The position numbers and the translations under genes were made by a program. Positions 54,913-64,000 of a DNA stretch of 64,000 nt are shown piece by piece. The first letter of the stretch is position 1, and every line of letters begins with the position of its first letter. Location of the stretch: assembly GCF_001049755.1 (NCBI RefSeq), contig NZ_CVLB01000001.1, forward strand, positions 1,630,995 through 1,694,994. Direction: 5' to 3'. The notes beneath the pieces were generated by a model. The model made no database searches. It had not been told where the DNA came from and saw only the letters and a list, made by a program, of their open reading frames with translations. The stretch comes from Brachyspira suanatina. Its GTDB lineage: Bacteria > Spirochaetota > Brachyspiria > Brachyspirales > Brachyspiraceae.

Positions 54913-56568
54913 TTATTTATTATAGTCTTCTATAAGCTGTTCAAAAAATCCTTTTTCAACATCAATGAGTTTTACTCTGTTTGTTTGATTAAATTTCTGT
55001 GCATCTGATTTATAATTATAATAATACTCTTCATTGTATACTTCTGAAAAATTAGTAGCTGATGCTGATATAAGATTAGATTTACTCATAGAAAATTTAT
55101 CTAAATATAATTCATTATTTTCTATAATAAATGTGTAATAATATGTTTTAGCACTATCATATTGTTCTATTGTAATATAGTTTCCTGATACAACAATATT
55201 AAAATCGCTTAAATATGTATATTCATAAAATGCATCTTGTAAAGGATAAAACCCTGATATAAATGAAGCTTTATTATACTCTTTTTTCCATATAGTTATA
55301 TAATGAAAATATTTATCCTCCTCGCTTGTAAAATCATCAGGATAATCTATATATTCCTGATTTAATATAGGAGATGATATAAACATATATTTATCATTAG
55401 TATCAGATTTAACAATAGACTCAGAAGTTGGTTCATAGTAAAAATAAGTATTAGCTAATTTAAAATTCTGAGCTGTTTTATTTAATATTTTTACAATCAA
55501 ATCATAATAATTATTTCCTGTAATAACAGTACCATTCAAATTTGTAGGACTTAAAACAGGAAAGTTATTTATTATTTCATCTCTTTCATCAGTATAATAA
55601 CTATAATGATTCCAAATGTTTTCTAATTCTTGATTGTCTTGAAAACAATTAATATTAACATCAGCATTTTTTTCCAATAAATAATCAGCAATATCATAAT
55701 TTTCTAAAAATGCACTATACATTAAAGGAGTTCCTATAGAACCATCCCTCATTCTATTTAGAGAATTAATATCAGCACCAAGATCCAGAAAATATTTTAC
55801 TAAATCAATATCCTGATTATGTATGGAAGTAAATAATAAATCACTTTGTAAGTTATAATCAACTTTTTCAAAATTATAATCGTATAATATATCAAGCATT
55901 TTTTTAATAATATCCGAATCACCATTATTAACCATTAAGTCATATACATCTTTATAGTCAAAATATATTCCAGAGTCTATCAAATAATAAACAATATCTG
56001 AATATTCTTTACTGCCAATATGATCATAAGATGTTTTTTTAAGATAATAATAATAAGATAATGTTTTAAATATTTTTTCACTTGATAAATCAATGCCATG
56101 CTCTACAATCCATTTTATTAAATCATAATAAACAATAGAGTCTGTACTGTATTTTATAGCAAGCATTAATGCATTATTACCATCTTCATCTTCAGCATTG
56201 ATAGTTTTTATAAGCAAATCTCTTATAGGTTTCAATTTTTCTTTTTCTTTTTTTATTAACTCTTCATTTTCTTCATCATTTCCATACGACTCTAATAATT
56301 TATTAACTCTAAATAAAAGTATCTCATCAAGTTCTTTTTCTGTATAAGATTTTATAGGGTATATATTTTTTCTTACTATAACATCACTTTTATTATTAAC
56401 ATTATTAGTAACTATATTATTTTGATTAGTAATAACTGTATTCGTATTTTGTGCTGATGAGTTTAAATTGGTATTTACATTAGGATTTATATTGTTTTCT
56501 TTCTTTTCTTCACTATTAGAACAGCTCATTAAAACAATTAAACTTATTATAATTAATACAAATTTCAT
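54913..56568 (-). CDS. Ankyrin-repeat lipoprotein
   Basis: A 551-residue lipoprotein with signal ending LIVLMSC (Cys16) and an Asn/Thr-rich linker (about 20-65). Ankyrin-like repeats lie in about 110-310: NNALMLAIKYST, FTSIHNQDIDLVKYFLDLGADIN and GTPLMYSAFLENYDIADYLLEKNADVN-type units. The C-terminal 230 residues are beta-rich without a named domain. It has its own strong promoter (56598-56626) and stands downstream of the murF operon. Probably envelope-anchored; role unknown. Confidence 0.85.
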   Translation of the reverse strand: MKFVLIIISLIVLMSCSNSEEKKENNINPNVNTNLNSSAQNTNTVITNQNNIVTNNVNNKSDVIVRKNIYPIKSYTEKELDEILLFRVNKLLESYGNDEENEELIKKEKEKLKPIRDLLIKTINAEDEDGNNALMLAIKYSTDSIVYYDLIKWIVEHGIDLSSEKIFKTLSYYYYLKKTSYDHIGSKEYSDIVYYLIDSGIYFDYKDVYDLMVNNGDSDIIKKMLDILYDYNFEKVDYNLQSDLLFTSIHNQDIDLVKYFLDLGADINSLNRMRDGSIGTPLMYSAFLENYDIADYLLEKNADVNINCFQDNQELENIWNHYSYYTDERDEIINNFPVLSPTNLNGTVITGNNYYDLIVKILNKTAQNFKLANTYFYYEPTSESIVKSDTNDKYMFISSPILNQEYIDYPDDFTSEEDKYFHYITIWKKEYNKASFISGFYPLQDAFYEYTYLSDFNIVVSGNYITIEQYDSAKTYYYTFIIENNELYLDKFSMSKSNLISASATNFSEVYNEEYYYNYKSDAQKFNQTNRVKLIDVEKGFFEQLIEDYNK

Positions 56569-56597
56569 AATACCTACCCTATCTATAATTTTTTCAA

Positions 56598-56626
56598 AGT
56601 ATATATTACAGTGTCTTTATTGTCAA
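56598..56626 (-). promoter_or_regulatory. Promoter for ankyrin lipoprotein
   Basis: Minus-strand TTGACA (56621-56626), 17-base spacer, TATACT (56598-56603). Confidence 0.7.
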
Positions 56627-56628
56627 AT

Positions 56629-57390
56629 CTATTGATTTTTATTTATATCTTTTAAACTCTTTTCAAGCATTATAAATTTATTATCAAAGAATTTAAACAT
56701 TCCTATATAATCATCATCTGTCTGCATAGTATTGCCGTCTTCAAGATTAAGATTATTTTCTATAATGCTTCTTGATAATATCATCAATACCCTGATTATG
56801 CTTTCAACCTCTCTTAAAGTTTTATAAGCCATAATCTCATACTTACCGAAATTTTTAAGTCCTTCAGTGTAGGCATGATTTCCGTTATTATCTGAAAAAA
56901 CATCAACCCTCACCCATAAACGAGTTGGAAAGTATTTATCATTTTTTATATATTCATTCATCTCAAATAAATAAGTATCTTTAGAAATAAGAAGATTAAT
57001 CTCCCCTATCAAAACTGCAGATACATTATTTACTTTTATTATAGAATAACATACCTTACTAAAAGTTAAAGCAATATCTTTGAAATTAGTATTCTCACTA
57101 TTAACCTTAATTGATAAAAATGATTTATGACTAAGTATTTTTTCTCTTGTGGCATTATCTATATCATTATAATTCATCAATATTTCAGCTTCATTATCAG
57201 GCACATTGAATGGAGCAAGTTCATATTCAAAATCTATTGTTTCAATATTAAATGTATTTTTATTATTATGACTTACTACAGTTATATCTATATTCCAATC
57301 TTTTTTTAATTGTAATGAAAAATCATTGAACATTTTATCATCTAGTAATATAAAAGCTATTACAGAATTATTTTGTATTAAATTATTCAT
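56629..57390 (-). CDS. DUF4261 family protein
   Basis: A 253-residue cytoplasmic protein. The segment TRLWVRVDVFSDNNGNHAYTEGL followed by KNFGKYEIMAYKT resembles DUF4261, whose hallmark is a W-V-x-x-x-x-F strand and a GL-x-x-FG-x-x-E turn. It starts 10 bases after murF with AAAGG at good spacing, so they form an operon. Function unknown; the C-terminal 60 residues are extra. Resemblance from memory. Confidence 0.65.
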   Translation of the reverse strand: MNNLIQNNSVIAFILLDDKMFNDFSLQLKKDWNIDITVVSHNNKNTFNIETIDFEYELAPFNVPDNEAEILMNYNDIDNATREKILSHKSFLSIKVNSENTNFKDIALTFSKVCYSIIKVNNVSAVLIGEINLLISKDTYLFEMNEYIKNDKYFPTRLWVRVDVFSDNNGNHAYTEGLKNFGKYEIMAYKTLREVESIIRVLMILSRSIIENNLNLEDGNTMQTDDDYIGMFKFFDNKFIMLEKSLKDINKNQ

Positions 57391-57400
57391 TTTTAAGCCT

Positions 57401-58747
57401 TTATATATTTTTTATAGAATCTATTATCACAGCGAATCCCATACCCAATGAAGCTTTTATTAACATTGCAGTATCATCTTTCAAAAACTCTTTTACTTTA
57501 TCTACAGCACTTTGAGCATTTTCAAAATAATATTTCTCGCAATTAACTGTATCGTAAATATCCTTTGAGTGCTTTCCAACTGCTATAACAGTATCAATGT
57601 TTTTTAATTCATTTATAATTTTTCCTATATCTTTATGATAGCTTGAATTTTCAGTTTCTGTTTCAAGCATATCACCTATTACAGCAATCTTTTTTGATTC
57701 TCTTCTTTGAGATAAAAACTTAATCATATTTTTTAATGCAGCAGGATTTGAATTGTAGCAGTCATTTATTACATTGCATCCTTTTATATTAATTATCTGC
57801 ATTCTGTTTTTTTGAGATTCATAAGTTATCAAAATATCCGCACATTTCTGTAAATCAACATTATAGAGTTCAGCTGCTTTTAATGCGGATAAAACATTAT
57901 GCAAATTAAAATCTCCTATTAAATTATGTTTAAAAGTTATGCCTTTATACTCAAATGTATTATCATCTTTTTTTATTATTTCTTTTATATCAGCTTCTAT
58001 TATATTTTTTATATTGTTTCTACTAGCCTCTTTTTTTAATATATCAAAGCAATTAGTATTTTTATTAATTACAGCATTAGCATTTTCTCTAGTATGATTA
58101 AAAAGCTCTGATTTAGCTAATGCAATATTTTCTATAGAACCTAAATGGGCAATATGCACAGGCTCTACATTATTTATTATAACAGTATTCGCCTCTATAG
58201 CTTCAGATATTCTTAATAATTCATTTTTATGATTCATACCGGCTTCAATAACTGCTATCTCATAACTATTATCTAAATTAAATATTGTTTTAGGCACTCC
58301 TATTTCATTATTTAAATTGCCTTCTGTTTTCAATGCTTTATATTTTGTAGATAAAAATAAATGAGTTAATTCTTTTGTAGTGGTTTTTCCGCAGCTTCCT
58401 GTTATTGATATCACAGGTATATTGAATCTTCTTCTATATTCTCTAGCGAGTTTTATAAAGAAAAGTATTGTATCATCAGCATAAAAAACTACCGCATCAT
58501 CTGGAAGTTTTATACTTGCATCGCTTAAAATAAAATATCTGCATCCTTTATTATAAGTTTCTAATGCAAATTTATTTCCGTCAAACTTTTCGCCTTTAAT
58601 TGCTAAAAATAATTTACTCTCACCAAAATTATCTCTGCTGTCAGTTGATATTTCTAATTCTAAATTTAAATCTTCTATATTTTTAGAGCATTTAGAGTTT
58701 AATTCTTTTGTTACTGCAATTATATCTTTTAATAAAGTATTACCCAT
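57401..58747 (-). CDS. murF: UDP-MurNAc-tripeptide D-alanyl-D-alanine ligase
   Basis: A 448-residue Mur ligase, the last cytoplasmic step of the peptidoglycan precursor, adding D-Ala-D-Ala. N-terminal substrate domain (SRDNFGESKLFLAI), ATP loop ITGSCGKTTTKEL (about 115-127), TEGNLNNEIGVPKT, VIEAGMNHKNEL and the C-terminal NDCYNSNPAAL confirm MurF rather than MurE or MurD. It has its own promoter (58782-58810) and is followed by DUF4261 after 10 bases. Other division/wall genes are not nearby. Confidence 0.96.
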   Translation of the reverse strand: MGNTLLKDIIAVTKELNSKCSKNIEDLNLELEISTDSRDNFGESKLFLAIKGEKFDGNKFALETYNKGCRYFILSDASIKLPDDAVVFYADDTILFFIKLAREYRRRFNIPVISITGSCGKTTTKELTHLFLSTKYKALKTEGNLNNEIGVPKTIFNLDNSYEIAVIEAGMNHKNELLRISEAIEANTVIINNVEPVHIAHLGSIENIALAKSELFNHTRENANAVINKNTNCFDILKKEASRNNIKNIIEADIKEIIKKDDNTFEYKGITFKHNLIGDFNLHNVLSALKAAELYNVDLQKCADILITYESQKNRMQIINIKGCNVINDCYNSNPAALKNMIKFLSQRRESKKIAVIGDMLETETENSSYHKDIGKIINELKNIDTVIAVGKHSKDIYDTVNCEKYYFENAQSAVDKVKEFLKDDTAMLIKASLGMGFAVIIDSIKNI

Positions 58748-58781
58748 AATAATATTTCCAATTAATTTATTTTGTTAACAT

Positions 58782-58810
58782 AATTAAACCATATAAACAA
58801 ATATTTGTAA
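58782..58810 (-). promoter_or_regulatory. Putative promoter for murF-DUF4261
   Basis: Minus-strand TTTACA (58805-58810), 17-base spacer, TTTAAT (58782-58787). Confidence 0.45.
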
Positions 58811-58819
58811 ACATTATAT

Positions 58820-60640
58820 TTATCTATTTGTAATCATAATAGGCACGCTCTCATTATGAAGCCTATCTAAAGCAGTAATATAATAAATATAAGTTTTTTT
58901 AGGATTTGCAGTTTTATCATTATATACTATGTTAGAATTAGAATTGAAATTAGTTCTTCTTATTTTATCAATCAAAACTATATAATCTTCATCAACATCT
59001 TTTCTGTATATAGAATAATAAACGCTTGTACCTTCTACAGCACAATTATATTTATCAGTTTTGTATTCTCCTGAATCTGTGAAAGTGATTTCTACACTAT
59101 TGAATTTATTTGTTATATAAAGATTAGTTAAACCTGAAGGTGTAATATTTAAATCTTTCATAGTGTTCATAGTAGGTATTATAGATTTAAAAGGATAACT
59201 ATTTTCTTTTAAATAATTCAAAGCTTTATAACCAAAACCTTTTGTATGAATATCATCTTTATACATATTTCTCATAGTAAAAAATACAGAACCTTTTATA
59301 TAATTTCTTCCATTAGTCCTTATATAATCAACCTGTTTTGACATCAAATCTGTATCCTGCCAAGGCTCTACATTTGTATCCCTGCCCATTTTATAAAGAG
59401 GATGTCCTACATATAAATCTGCCAATTTACCATTAGTGGACTTTTTAGCCTGTTCAATCCACCAATCAGCTATAATGTCAAAAGGAGCAGTCTCATGCTT
59501 ATCACTCCAATAAATCTGCGGTATTATAGCATCAACATACATTTTATTTATTCCGTCTTTTTCAGCGGCATTTTTTAATGATTCAGTTTTCTCGCCATTA
59601 AGCATCCATAAAAGTACATCAGCATGCAAAGCATCAAAATTAGGATTATAAGACTGAGTATCGCTTCCATATTCATAACCATTATAATCTGAAAGTTTTT
59701 CTTTATTTCTCCAAACTCCCGCAGGAGATATAGTCCATTTTACATAAGGTTTTCTTGATTTTATTTCTTTATATATGGAACTTACAAGAGTATTAATGTT
59801 ATTTCTCCTCCAAGCATAAATCCCATTAACTCCATAATCATCATAATTTGTATTGGAAGGATCATAACCTTGACTAGATGCATATTTCGAAGAGCTTGTT
59901 TCATCAGGCCAATATTTGTATGTCTTATCATCAATCATATTCTGATAAAAATAATCATCAAAATGCACCCCGTCTATATCATAATTTTCAACAACTTCCA
60001 TGATAGAATCTATCACATATTTTGCACTTATAGGTTCGCCCGGATCTAAATAAAGTTTATTATCATACCAATGAATAGGTGTTAAATTGTTGGAATAAGC
60101 ATATACATGAATGAAATTCTTTTTTGAAAACTGCTCTGCATAGCTTTTATTAGTATCATAAGTTACGGCTATTCTATAAGGATTAAACCAAGCATGAACT
60201 TCTAAATTTCTTTTATGTGCTTCATCTATAATAAATTTAAGCATATCAGTTTTAAAAGGATAATAATCTGTTTCATTAGTAGAATCTTTTCCGAAAAAAT
60301 ATCTAGTTGTAGGATTTATTTTTGAAGGAAATATTACACCAGCATCAGGCTTAACCTGCACAAATACAGCATTAAAATTATTATTGTATAATGTGTCTAA
60401 ATATTTTAAAGCAAGTTTTTTTTGCTGCTCCTCACTTTTTCCCTCAATAGGCCAATCCATATTATTTACAGTAGAAAACCAAGCGCCTCTGAATTCTCTA
60501 TATAAGGGATTTAAACTTCTATCATCATTAATATCACTTATAAGCATAGTTTTCAAATTATTAGGAATAATTATTTCATTCTTTTGACAAGATAAAACAT
60601 AAAATATAAATATAGATATAAAAATAAATAACTTTCTCAT
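58820..60640 (-). CDS. GHL10 (DUF187) glycoside-hydrolase-like lipoprotein, copy 2
   Basis: A 606-residue lipoprotein when started at 60640 (MRKLFIFISI), where AAGG lies 9 bases upstream and the signal ends FYVLSC. The frame is open to 60715 but the extra 25 residues would sit before the signal peptide. The GHL10 barrel (EFRGAWFSTVNNMDWP, FVQVKPDAGVIF, VHAWFNPYR, DGVHFDDYFY) and Fn3-like tail closely match copy 1 at 24476. Predicted envelope glycan-acting enzyme. It sits between murF and a propeller-like protein, behind a terminator. Confidence 0.9.
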   Translation of the reverse strand: MRKLFIFISIFIFYVLSCQKNEIIIPNNLKTMLISDINDDRSLNPLYREFRGAWFSTVNNMDWPIEGKSEEQQKKLALKYLDTLYNNNFNAVFVQVKPDAGVIFPSKINPTTRYFFGKDSTNETDYYPFKTDMLKFIIDEAHKRNLEVHAWFNPYRIAVTYDTNKSYAEQFSKKNFIHVYAYSNNLTPIHWYDNKLYLDPGEPISAKYVIDSIMEVVENYDIDGVHFDDYFYQNMIDDKTYKYWPDETSSSKYASSQGYDPSNTNYDDYGVNGIYAWRRNNINTLVSSIYKEIKSRKPYVKWTISPAGVWRNKEKLSDYNGYEYGSDTQSYNPNFDALHADVLLWMLNGEKTESLKNAAEKDGINKMYVDAIIPQIYWSDKHETAPFDIIADWWIEQAKKSTNGKLADLYVGHPLYKMGRDTNVEPWQDTDLMSKQVDYIRTNGRNYIKGSVFFTMRNMYKDDIHTKGFGYKALNYLKENSYPFKSIIPTMNTMKDLNITPSGLTNLYITNKFNSVEITFTDSGEYKTDKYNCAVEGTSVYYSIYRKDVDEDYIVLIDKIRRTNFNSNSNIVYNDKTANPKKTYIYYITALDRLHNESVPIMITNR

Positions 60641-60665
60641 AAAATCAAACCTTATATATAAATAA

Positions 60666-60697
60666 AGGGCTCGTAAATTTATAAATTCACTAGCCCT
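60666..60697 (-). terminator. Terminator after propeller-like gene
   Basis: AGGGCT / AGCCCT arms with an inner GTGAATTT / AAATTTAC stem (one G-T pair) and T-rich tail on the minus strand. Confidence 0.65.
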
Positions 60698-60723
60698 ATT
60701 AAAATTATCTATCAATTAAATAA

Positions 60724-62775
60724 TCATATTAAAAATGAATAATATTTAGTATTGCCGGCAGTATCCATTACCTCAATAGTAACAGAACCAGCATTAGCAT
60801 CATCTATATTTATAGTAAATACTTCATTCATAGAATCTAACATACCGTCATCAGGAACAATATATTTCCATTCGCCTGTTATAGTAGAATATCTTACTGT
60901 TTTTATGAAAGATAATTTATCTTCTACTCTAAAAGTAATTTTTCTCTTTGCACCGATTCCTGTAACATTGAAATCTAAAATTTCAGGAGGATCATTATCA
61001 TATTTTATATTAAACACTTCTAAAGTTTTAGTCTTAGCGATGCTTATAGGATTATCATATCTGTCGCTTGCTGTTATTCTAAAATCATAAATTCCTGAAG
61101 GAAGTAAATAAGATTCAAACTTAAAATATGATGTAGACAAATTATCAGCTAATTTTCTGTAATTTTTCTCGCCTTTTAATCTATACTCTAAATTATATAT
61201 AAGTTTATCACCATTAGGATCAGTTCCCTTCCAATAAATCATAGCCTCATTTTCTTCTAGCTGAGGATTTTTAGCTGTTTCAGTAGAATCATTCTGCTGA
61301 AGATAATAAGTAGTAAGTCCTCCATTTAAAACTTCAGGAGAAAGATTATTTTCAATATAGCTAAAATCCATAGAATTTAATACAGGAGTAGTTTCTGTAT
61401 CAGAAGTTGTCATTGTAACTTTAAATTGTATAAATCTTCCATAAGGCACATCTATTTTACCATCAGTACCTACAGCTACAAAACTGCTCCAAGTATTATC
61501 AACTCTTGCAACATTTCCTGTTCTCACTTCAATAGATATAGAAGAGCCATCAGGAATAGTAGACATTGTATTTAAACTTCCTAATTTACTTAAAAGTTTT
61601 AAATCTAAACTATCGCTTGTAAAAGTACCTTGATTAGGATAAGTATGTTTTACTCTATATATCTCACCTGTTTTTGATATGGCAAAATAAAGTCCGTCAT
61701 CAGAAACAGCAAATGTAGAAAGTATTTTATTTTTTAATCCGCCTATATATGATAATAGTCCGTCATTTCCTCCTATTTTATATATATCAGCAGTATCTCC
61801 TGTAACAAAATATATATTATTATTGTTATCACTGCTTAATGCTAAAACCAATGTTTGATTTAAGAAAAATAATCTCTGAACTGTACCATTAGTATCAGCT
61901 TTATATAAAGAGTTTCTAAATTCATTTTCACTTTCATCAGGTCTTTTATCTCCATCTATTATAGAAGGAAGAAGCAAATAAGCAGGCTGTCTTGTAGAAG
62001 TTCCAAAATATAAATTACCTATATTATCCATAGTTATAGCATAAACTTCATTTTCAGCAGTATCATAAAGAACATTGTATGAAGGATTTTCTAAATTTGT
62101 AGATAAATCAATAACTAATACAAGTCCTCTTCCTGCAGTACCAACATAAAGTTTATTACCATTTTCATCATATAATAAAGACATAGCATGCTGTTCTTCT
62201 GTTTTTAATACTTCTTTAATATTACCGTTAGACGAGATTCTCAATACTCTGGCATTATTTCCGCCGGCAGCAGCAAATAAATTTCCCTTATCATCAAACT
62301 TCATATCCCAGATATAAGTATCATCTAAAGTTTTTCTCCAAAGCTCATTTCCTTGACTGTCATATTTTATTATTTTTGCATAAGGACCTGTAGCTGCATA
62401 TACATTTCCTTCACTATCAGTAATAACTGCAGTAAAAGCATTTTCACCTTTCTCTGAAGCAAATAATGTAAAGTTAGTATCATCAGCAGTTCTTTTATAA
62501 AGTTCAGCACCGCTTCCGCTTATAGCAGCAAATAAACTTCCATCATTGGCAGGATACATTTTCCATATATCTTTACCAGCAATTACACCATTCTGTTCTA
62601 TTATAGGAGCTAAAGTTAAGCTTCCCTGTTCTGTAAGCATTATTCCGTCATAAACACCATTATCATAAAAACCTTTTTTTCCGCTTGATAATGTTCTAGT
62701 AACAACACCAAAACCATTAACAGAAAATAAGATTAATATTATTTGCAAAGTAATTAGAATCTTAACAATTTTCAT
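60724..62775 (-). CDS. Exported beta-propeller-like protein
   Basis: About 683 residues from ATG 62775 (MKIVKILITL), chosen because AAGGGG lies 9 bases upstream; an ATG six codons earlier has no ribosome site. A signal peptide (about 1-24) precedes repeated strands of the G-x-x-Y-x-G/A type (DSEGNVYAATG, DDKGNLFAAAGG, ENGNKLYVGTAGRG, DNIGNLYFGTS), a beta-propeller of about six blades up to residue 380. Then follow two Fn3/Ig-like domains. Probably periplasmic or surface; it follows the S55 peptidase gene after 56 bases and may share its transcript. Confidence 0.8.
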   Translation of the reverse strand: MKIVKILITLQIILILFSVNGFGVVTRTLSSGKKGFYDNGVYDGIMLTEQGSLTLAPIIEQNGVIAGKDIWKMYPANDGSLFAAISGSGAELYKRTADDTNFTLFASEKGENAFTAVITDSEGNVYAATGPYAKIIKYDSQGNELWRKTLDDTYIWDMKFDDKGNLFAAAGGNNARVLRISSNGNIKEVLKTEEQHAMSLLYDENGNKLYVGTAGRGLVLVIDLSTNLENPSYNVLYDTAENEVYAITMDNIGNLYFGTSTRQPAYLLLPSIIDGDKRPDESENEFRNSLYKADTNGTVQRLFFLNQTLVLALSSDNNNNIYFVTGDTADIYKIGGNDGLLSYIGGLKNKILSTFAVSDDGLYFAISKTGEIYRVKHTYPNQGTFTSDSLDLKLLSKLGSLNTMSTIPDGSSISIEVRTGNVARVDNTWSSFVAVGTDGKIDVPYGRFIQFKVTMTTSDTETTPVLNSMDFSYIENNLSPEVLNGGLTTYYLQQNDSTETAKNPQLEENEAMIYWKGTDPNGDKLIYNLEYRLKGEKNYRKLADNLSTSYFKFESYLLPSGIYDFRITASDRYDNPISIAKTKTLEVFNIKYDNDPPEILDFNVTGIGAKRKITFRVEDKLSFIKTVRYSTITGEWKYIVPDDGMLDSMNEVFTINIDDANAGSVTIEVMDTAGNTKYYSFLI

Positions 62776-62831
62776 ATTTTCTATCCCCTTCATTCTTATA
62801 TCTATTTTTTATCTCAACATAAAATAATAAT

Positions 62832-64000
62832 TTAACGATTCTCGTATTTTCTAGCACCTTCTATTATTATATCCAATTTCATCATTCCTAATATAGAACT
62901 ATCCATTTGATAATTTCCATTAATAGGAGTAATAACAGCAGCTTTATCTGATGTAGCATTTTTAGCCATAGCTCCATATCTAGAAGGTGGAAGTGTAGGA
63001 TATAAGTCCTTACCTATTTGAACACCTCTTGATGAAGAATAAAGCCATACTTTCAAAGCACTGTCATCATAACTTTTTCCATATATACGCTGAACATCAT
63101 CTAAACTTCTTATTTCATATTTACTAGGCATAAATAATTGCTCTGCATAATTAAATATGTATTCATTAGCAGCATATATAGTATAAACATCTGTTTTTAG
63201 ATTAACAGGAAGTCTTACAGGAATATCAACATATTGTTTTTCTTTTCCATAAGGAGTATATCCCAATCTTAAATGTATAGTTTCTCCGGCAACTGCTCTA
63301 GGCTCTACCAAAGTTATATCATTCAAAAAAACATATTCAAGATTGTTTCTTTTTATAGATAATTTTATTGATTTTATTCCAACTCTATTAAAATTATTAC
63401 GTATAAAGAAACTAACAGGAGATATTACTTGAGCTATAGCATCTTTAAATGCATCAGCAGAAGAATAGGATAATATTCTATTACTTACTTTATAAGGCTC
63501 TTCAAAATAATCTGTTTCTATTTCATAGCTTATACTAAATACCCCCTCTTCATTTTCTCCAGCAGCAGAACTTATAGCATTATATAATGACATAGAAAGT
63601 ATATCTGTAAAAAATGCTGGATCATTTAATACTCTAAAATTAAAATCTCTTTTAAGGAAATCTGTATCATCTAATTCTATTTTTACAGGAACCATCACAT
63701 TTTCAGGAACTTCTCCATAAACACCAGATACACCGAACACTCCGTCATAAATAGTATATCCTAAATAATTAGAATAAGCATATCCAAGTTTGAATGAAGA
63801 CTCATAAGAAGGCAGCATATGATTAATATACGCTCTTGATACGGGTGCTCTTAAGCTTCCTTTTGACCACATAGAGTGACCAAAAATAACAAATTTCTCA
63901 TCATCTGTGTGAGTAACTGTACCTATACTTGCTAAAGAAATATCTCCGTCAGCAAGAATTAATGCAACTGAATCTCCGAATAAAAATTTCTTTGCCTGAT
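62832..64000 (-). CDS. SpoIVB-type (S55) peptidase domain protein, 5' end cut by window edge
   Basis: The frame is open from base 64000 to a stop at 62832. Before the internal Met at 63872 the reading gives GDSVALILADGDISLASIGT, then VTHTDDEKFVIFGHSMWSKGS, which is the S55/SpoIVB pattern (GTVT, FGH with catalytic His, and G-S after it). The earlier start at 63872 is therefore wrong. The remaining 330 residues are beta-rich. Spirochaete members of this family are usually exported. The gene begins beyond the window and leads into the propeller gene. Proteolysis is inferred from the domain only. Confidence 0.75.
   Translation of the reverse strand, partial: QAKKFLFGDSVALILADGDISLASIGTVTHTDDEKFVIFGHSMWSKGSLRAPVSRAYINHMLPSYESSFKLGYAYSNYLGYTIYDGVFGVSGVYGEVPENVMVPVKIELDDTDFLKRDFNFRVLNDPAFFTDILSMSLYNAISSAAGENEEGVFSISYEIETDYFEEPYKVSNRILSYSSADAFKDAIAQVISPVSFFIRNNFNRVGIKSIKLSIKRNNLEYVFLNDITLVEPRAVAGETIHLRLGYTPYGKEKQYVDIPVRLPVNLKTDVYTIYAANEYIFNYAEQLFMPSKYEIRSLDDVQRIYGKSYDDSALKVWLYSSSRGVQIGKDLYPTLPPSRYGAMAKNATSDKAAVITPINGNYQMDSSILGMMKLDIIIEGARKYENR

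Noticed and set aside
63872-63872. Start of the right-edge gene at the Met reading MWSKG
   Set aside because: The frame continues upstream to base 64000 through the S55 motif, so this Met is internal.

Overview
The window is strongly AT-rich DNA from a spirochaete, most probably a Brachyspira species. This assignment is inferred from gene content. It rests on the periplasmic-flagellum cap gene fliD and a CheW adaptor, a BspA-type (DUF285) repeat protein, ankyrin-repeat exported proteins, DUF4132 and TPR proteins, AT-biased codons and lipoproteins with spirochaete-like lipoboxes. It reads as ordinary chromosome: no phage, no insertion sequence, no CRISPR array, no tRNA or rRNA was seen.

Layout. 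1-4391: an Eis-like acetyltransferase (cut by the left edge), a four-cysteine RecB/Cas4-like nuclease, an ankyrin protein and an exported barrel-like protein. 4457-9674: proB, converging on a response regulator-galT pair, then proC, an endonuclease III-like Fe-S glycosylase and an unknown helical protein. 9811-13964: trhP-ruvX, a DUF4340 protein, then lptB and ferritin on the other strand. 13965-14473 is a gene-free block with GC-richer repeats. 14474-21228: a SNF2 helicase, a patatin, fliD and a TM2 protein. 21328-24394: an accessory patch with a BspA-type protein, a type II methylase and restriction enzyme, and an AAC(6')-like acetyltransferase. 24476-29981: a GHL10 lipoprotein, two unknown proteins and an oligopeptide-type permease pair. 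30450-32879: cheW-rbfA-nrnA-rnhA. 33152-38472: an SbcD/SbcC-like pair (the SbcC-like member has membrane segments), a NYN protein and tyrA. 38553-40615: an M24 peptidase and a DMT transporter. 40681-46942: a three-gene operon of DUF4132, TPR and HEAT-like proteins. 46943-48220: a decayed DUF6338 locus. 48221-51449: thrS-infC-rpmI-rplT. 51727-54521: fba, a 30-codon basic gene, an exported DUF62 (SAM hydrolase-like) lipoprotein and a membrane-tethered HNH nuclease. 54913-64000: an ankyrin lipoprotein, DUF4261, murF, a second GHL10 lipoprotein, a propeller-like exported protein and an S55 (SpoIVB-type) peptidase protein cut by the right edge.

Several operons have clear sigma-70-type promoters (TTGACA/TATAAT-like with 16-17 base spacers) and hairpin terminators. 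Two promoters show that the longest reading frame starts too early (response regulator at 6606-6968; thrS). The most interesting items are the DUF4132-TPR-HEAT operon, the exported DUF62 lipoprotein, the 30-codon gene after fba, the membrane-spanning SbcC-like ATPase next to a NYN protein, and a restriction-modification operon whose first gene looks leaderless. None of these is proven to be a new system from sequence alone.
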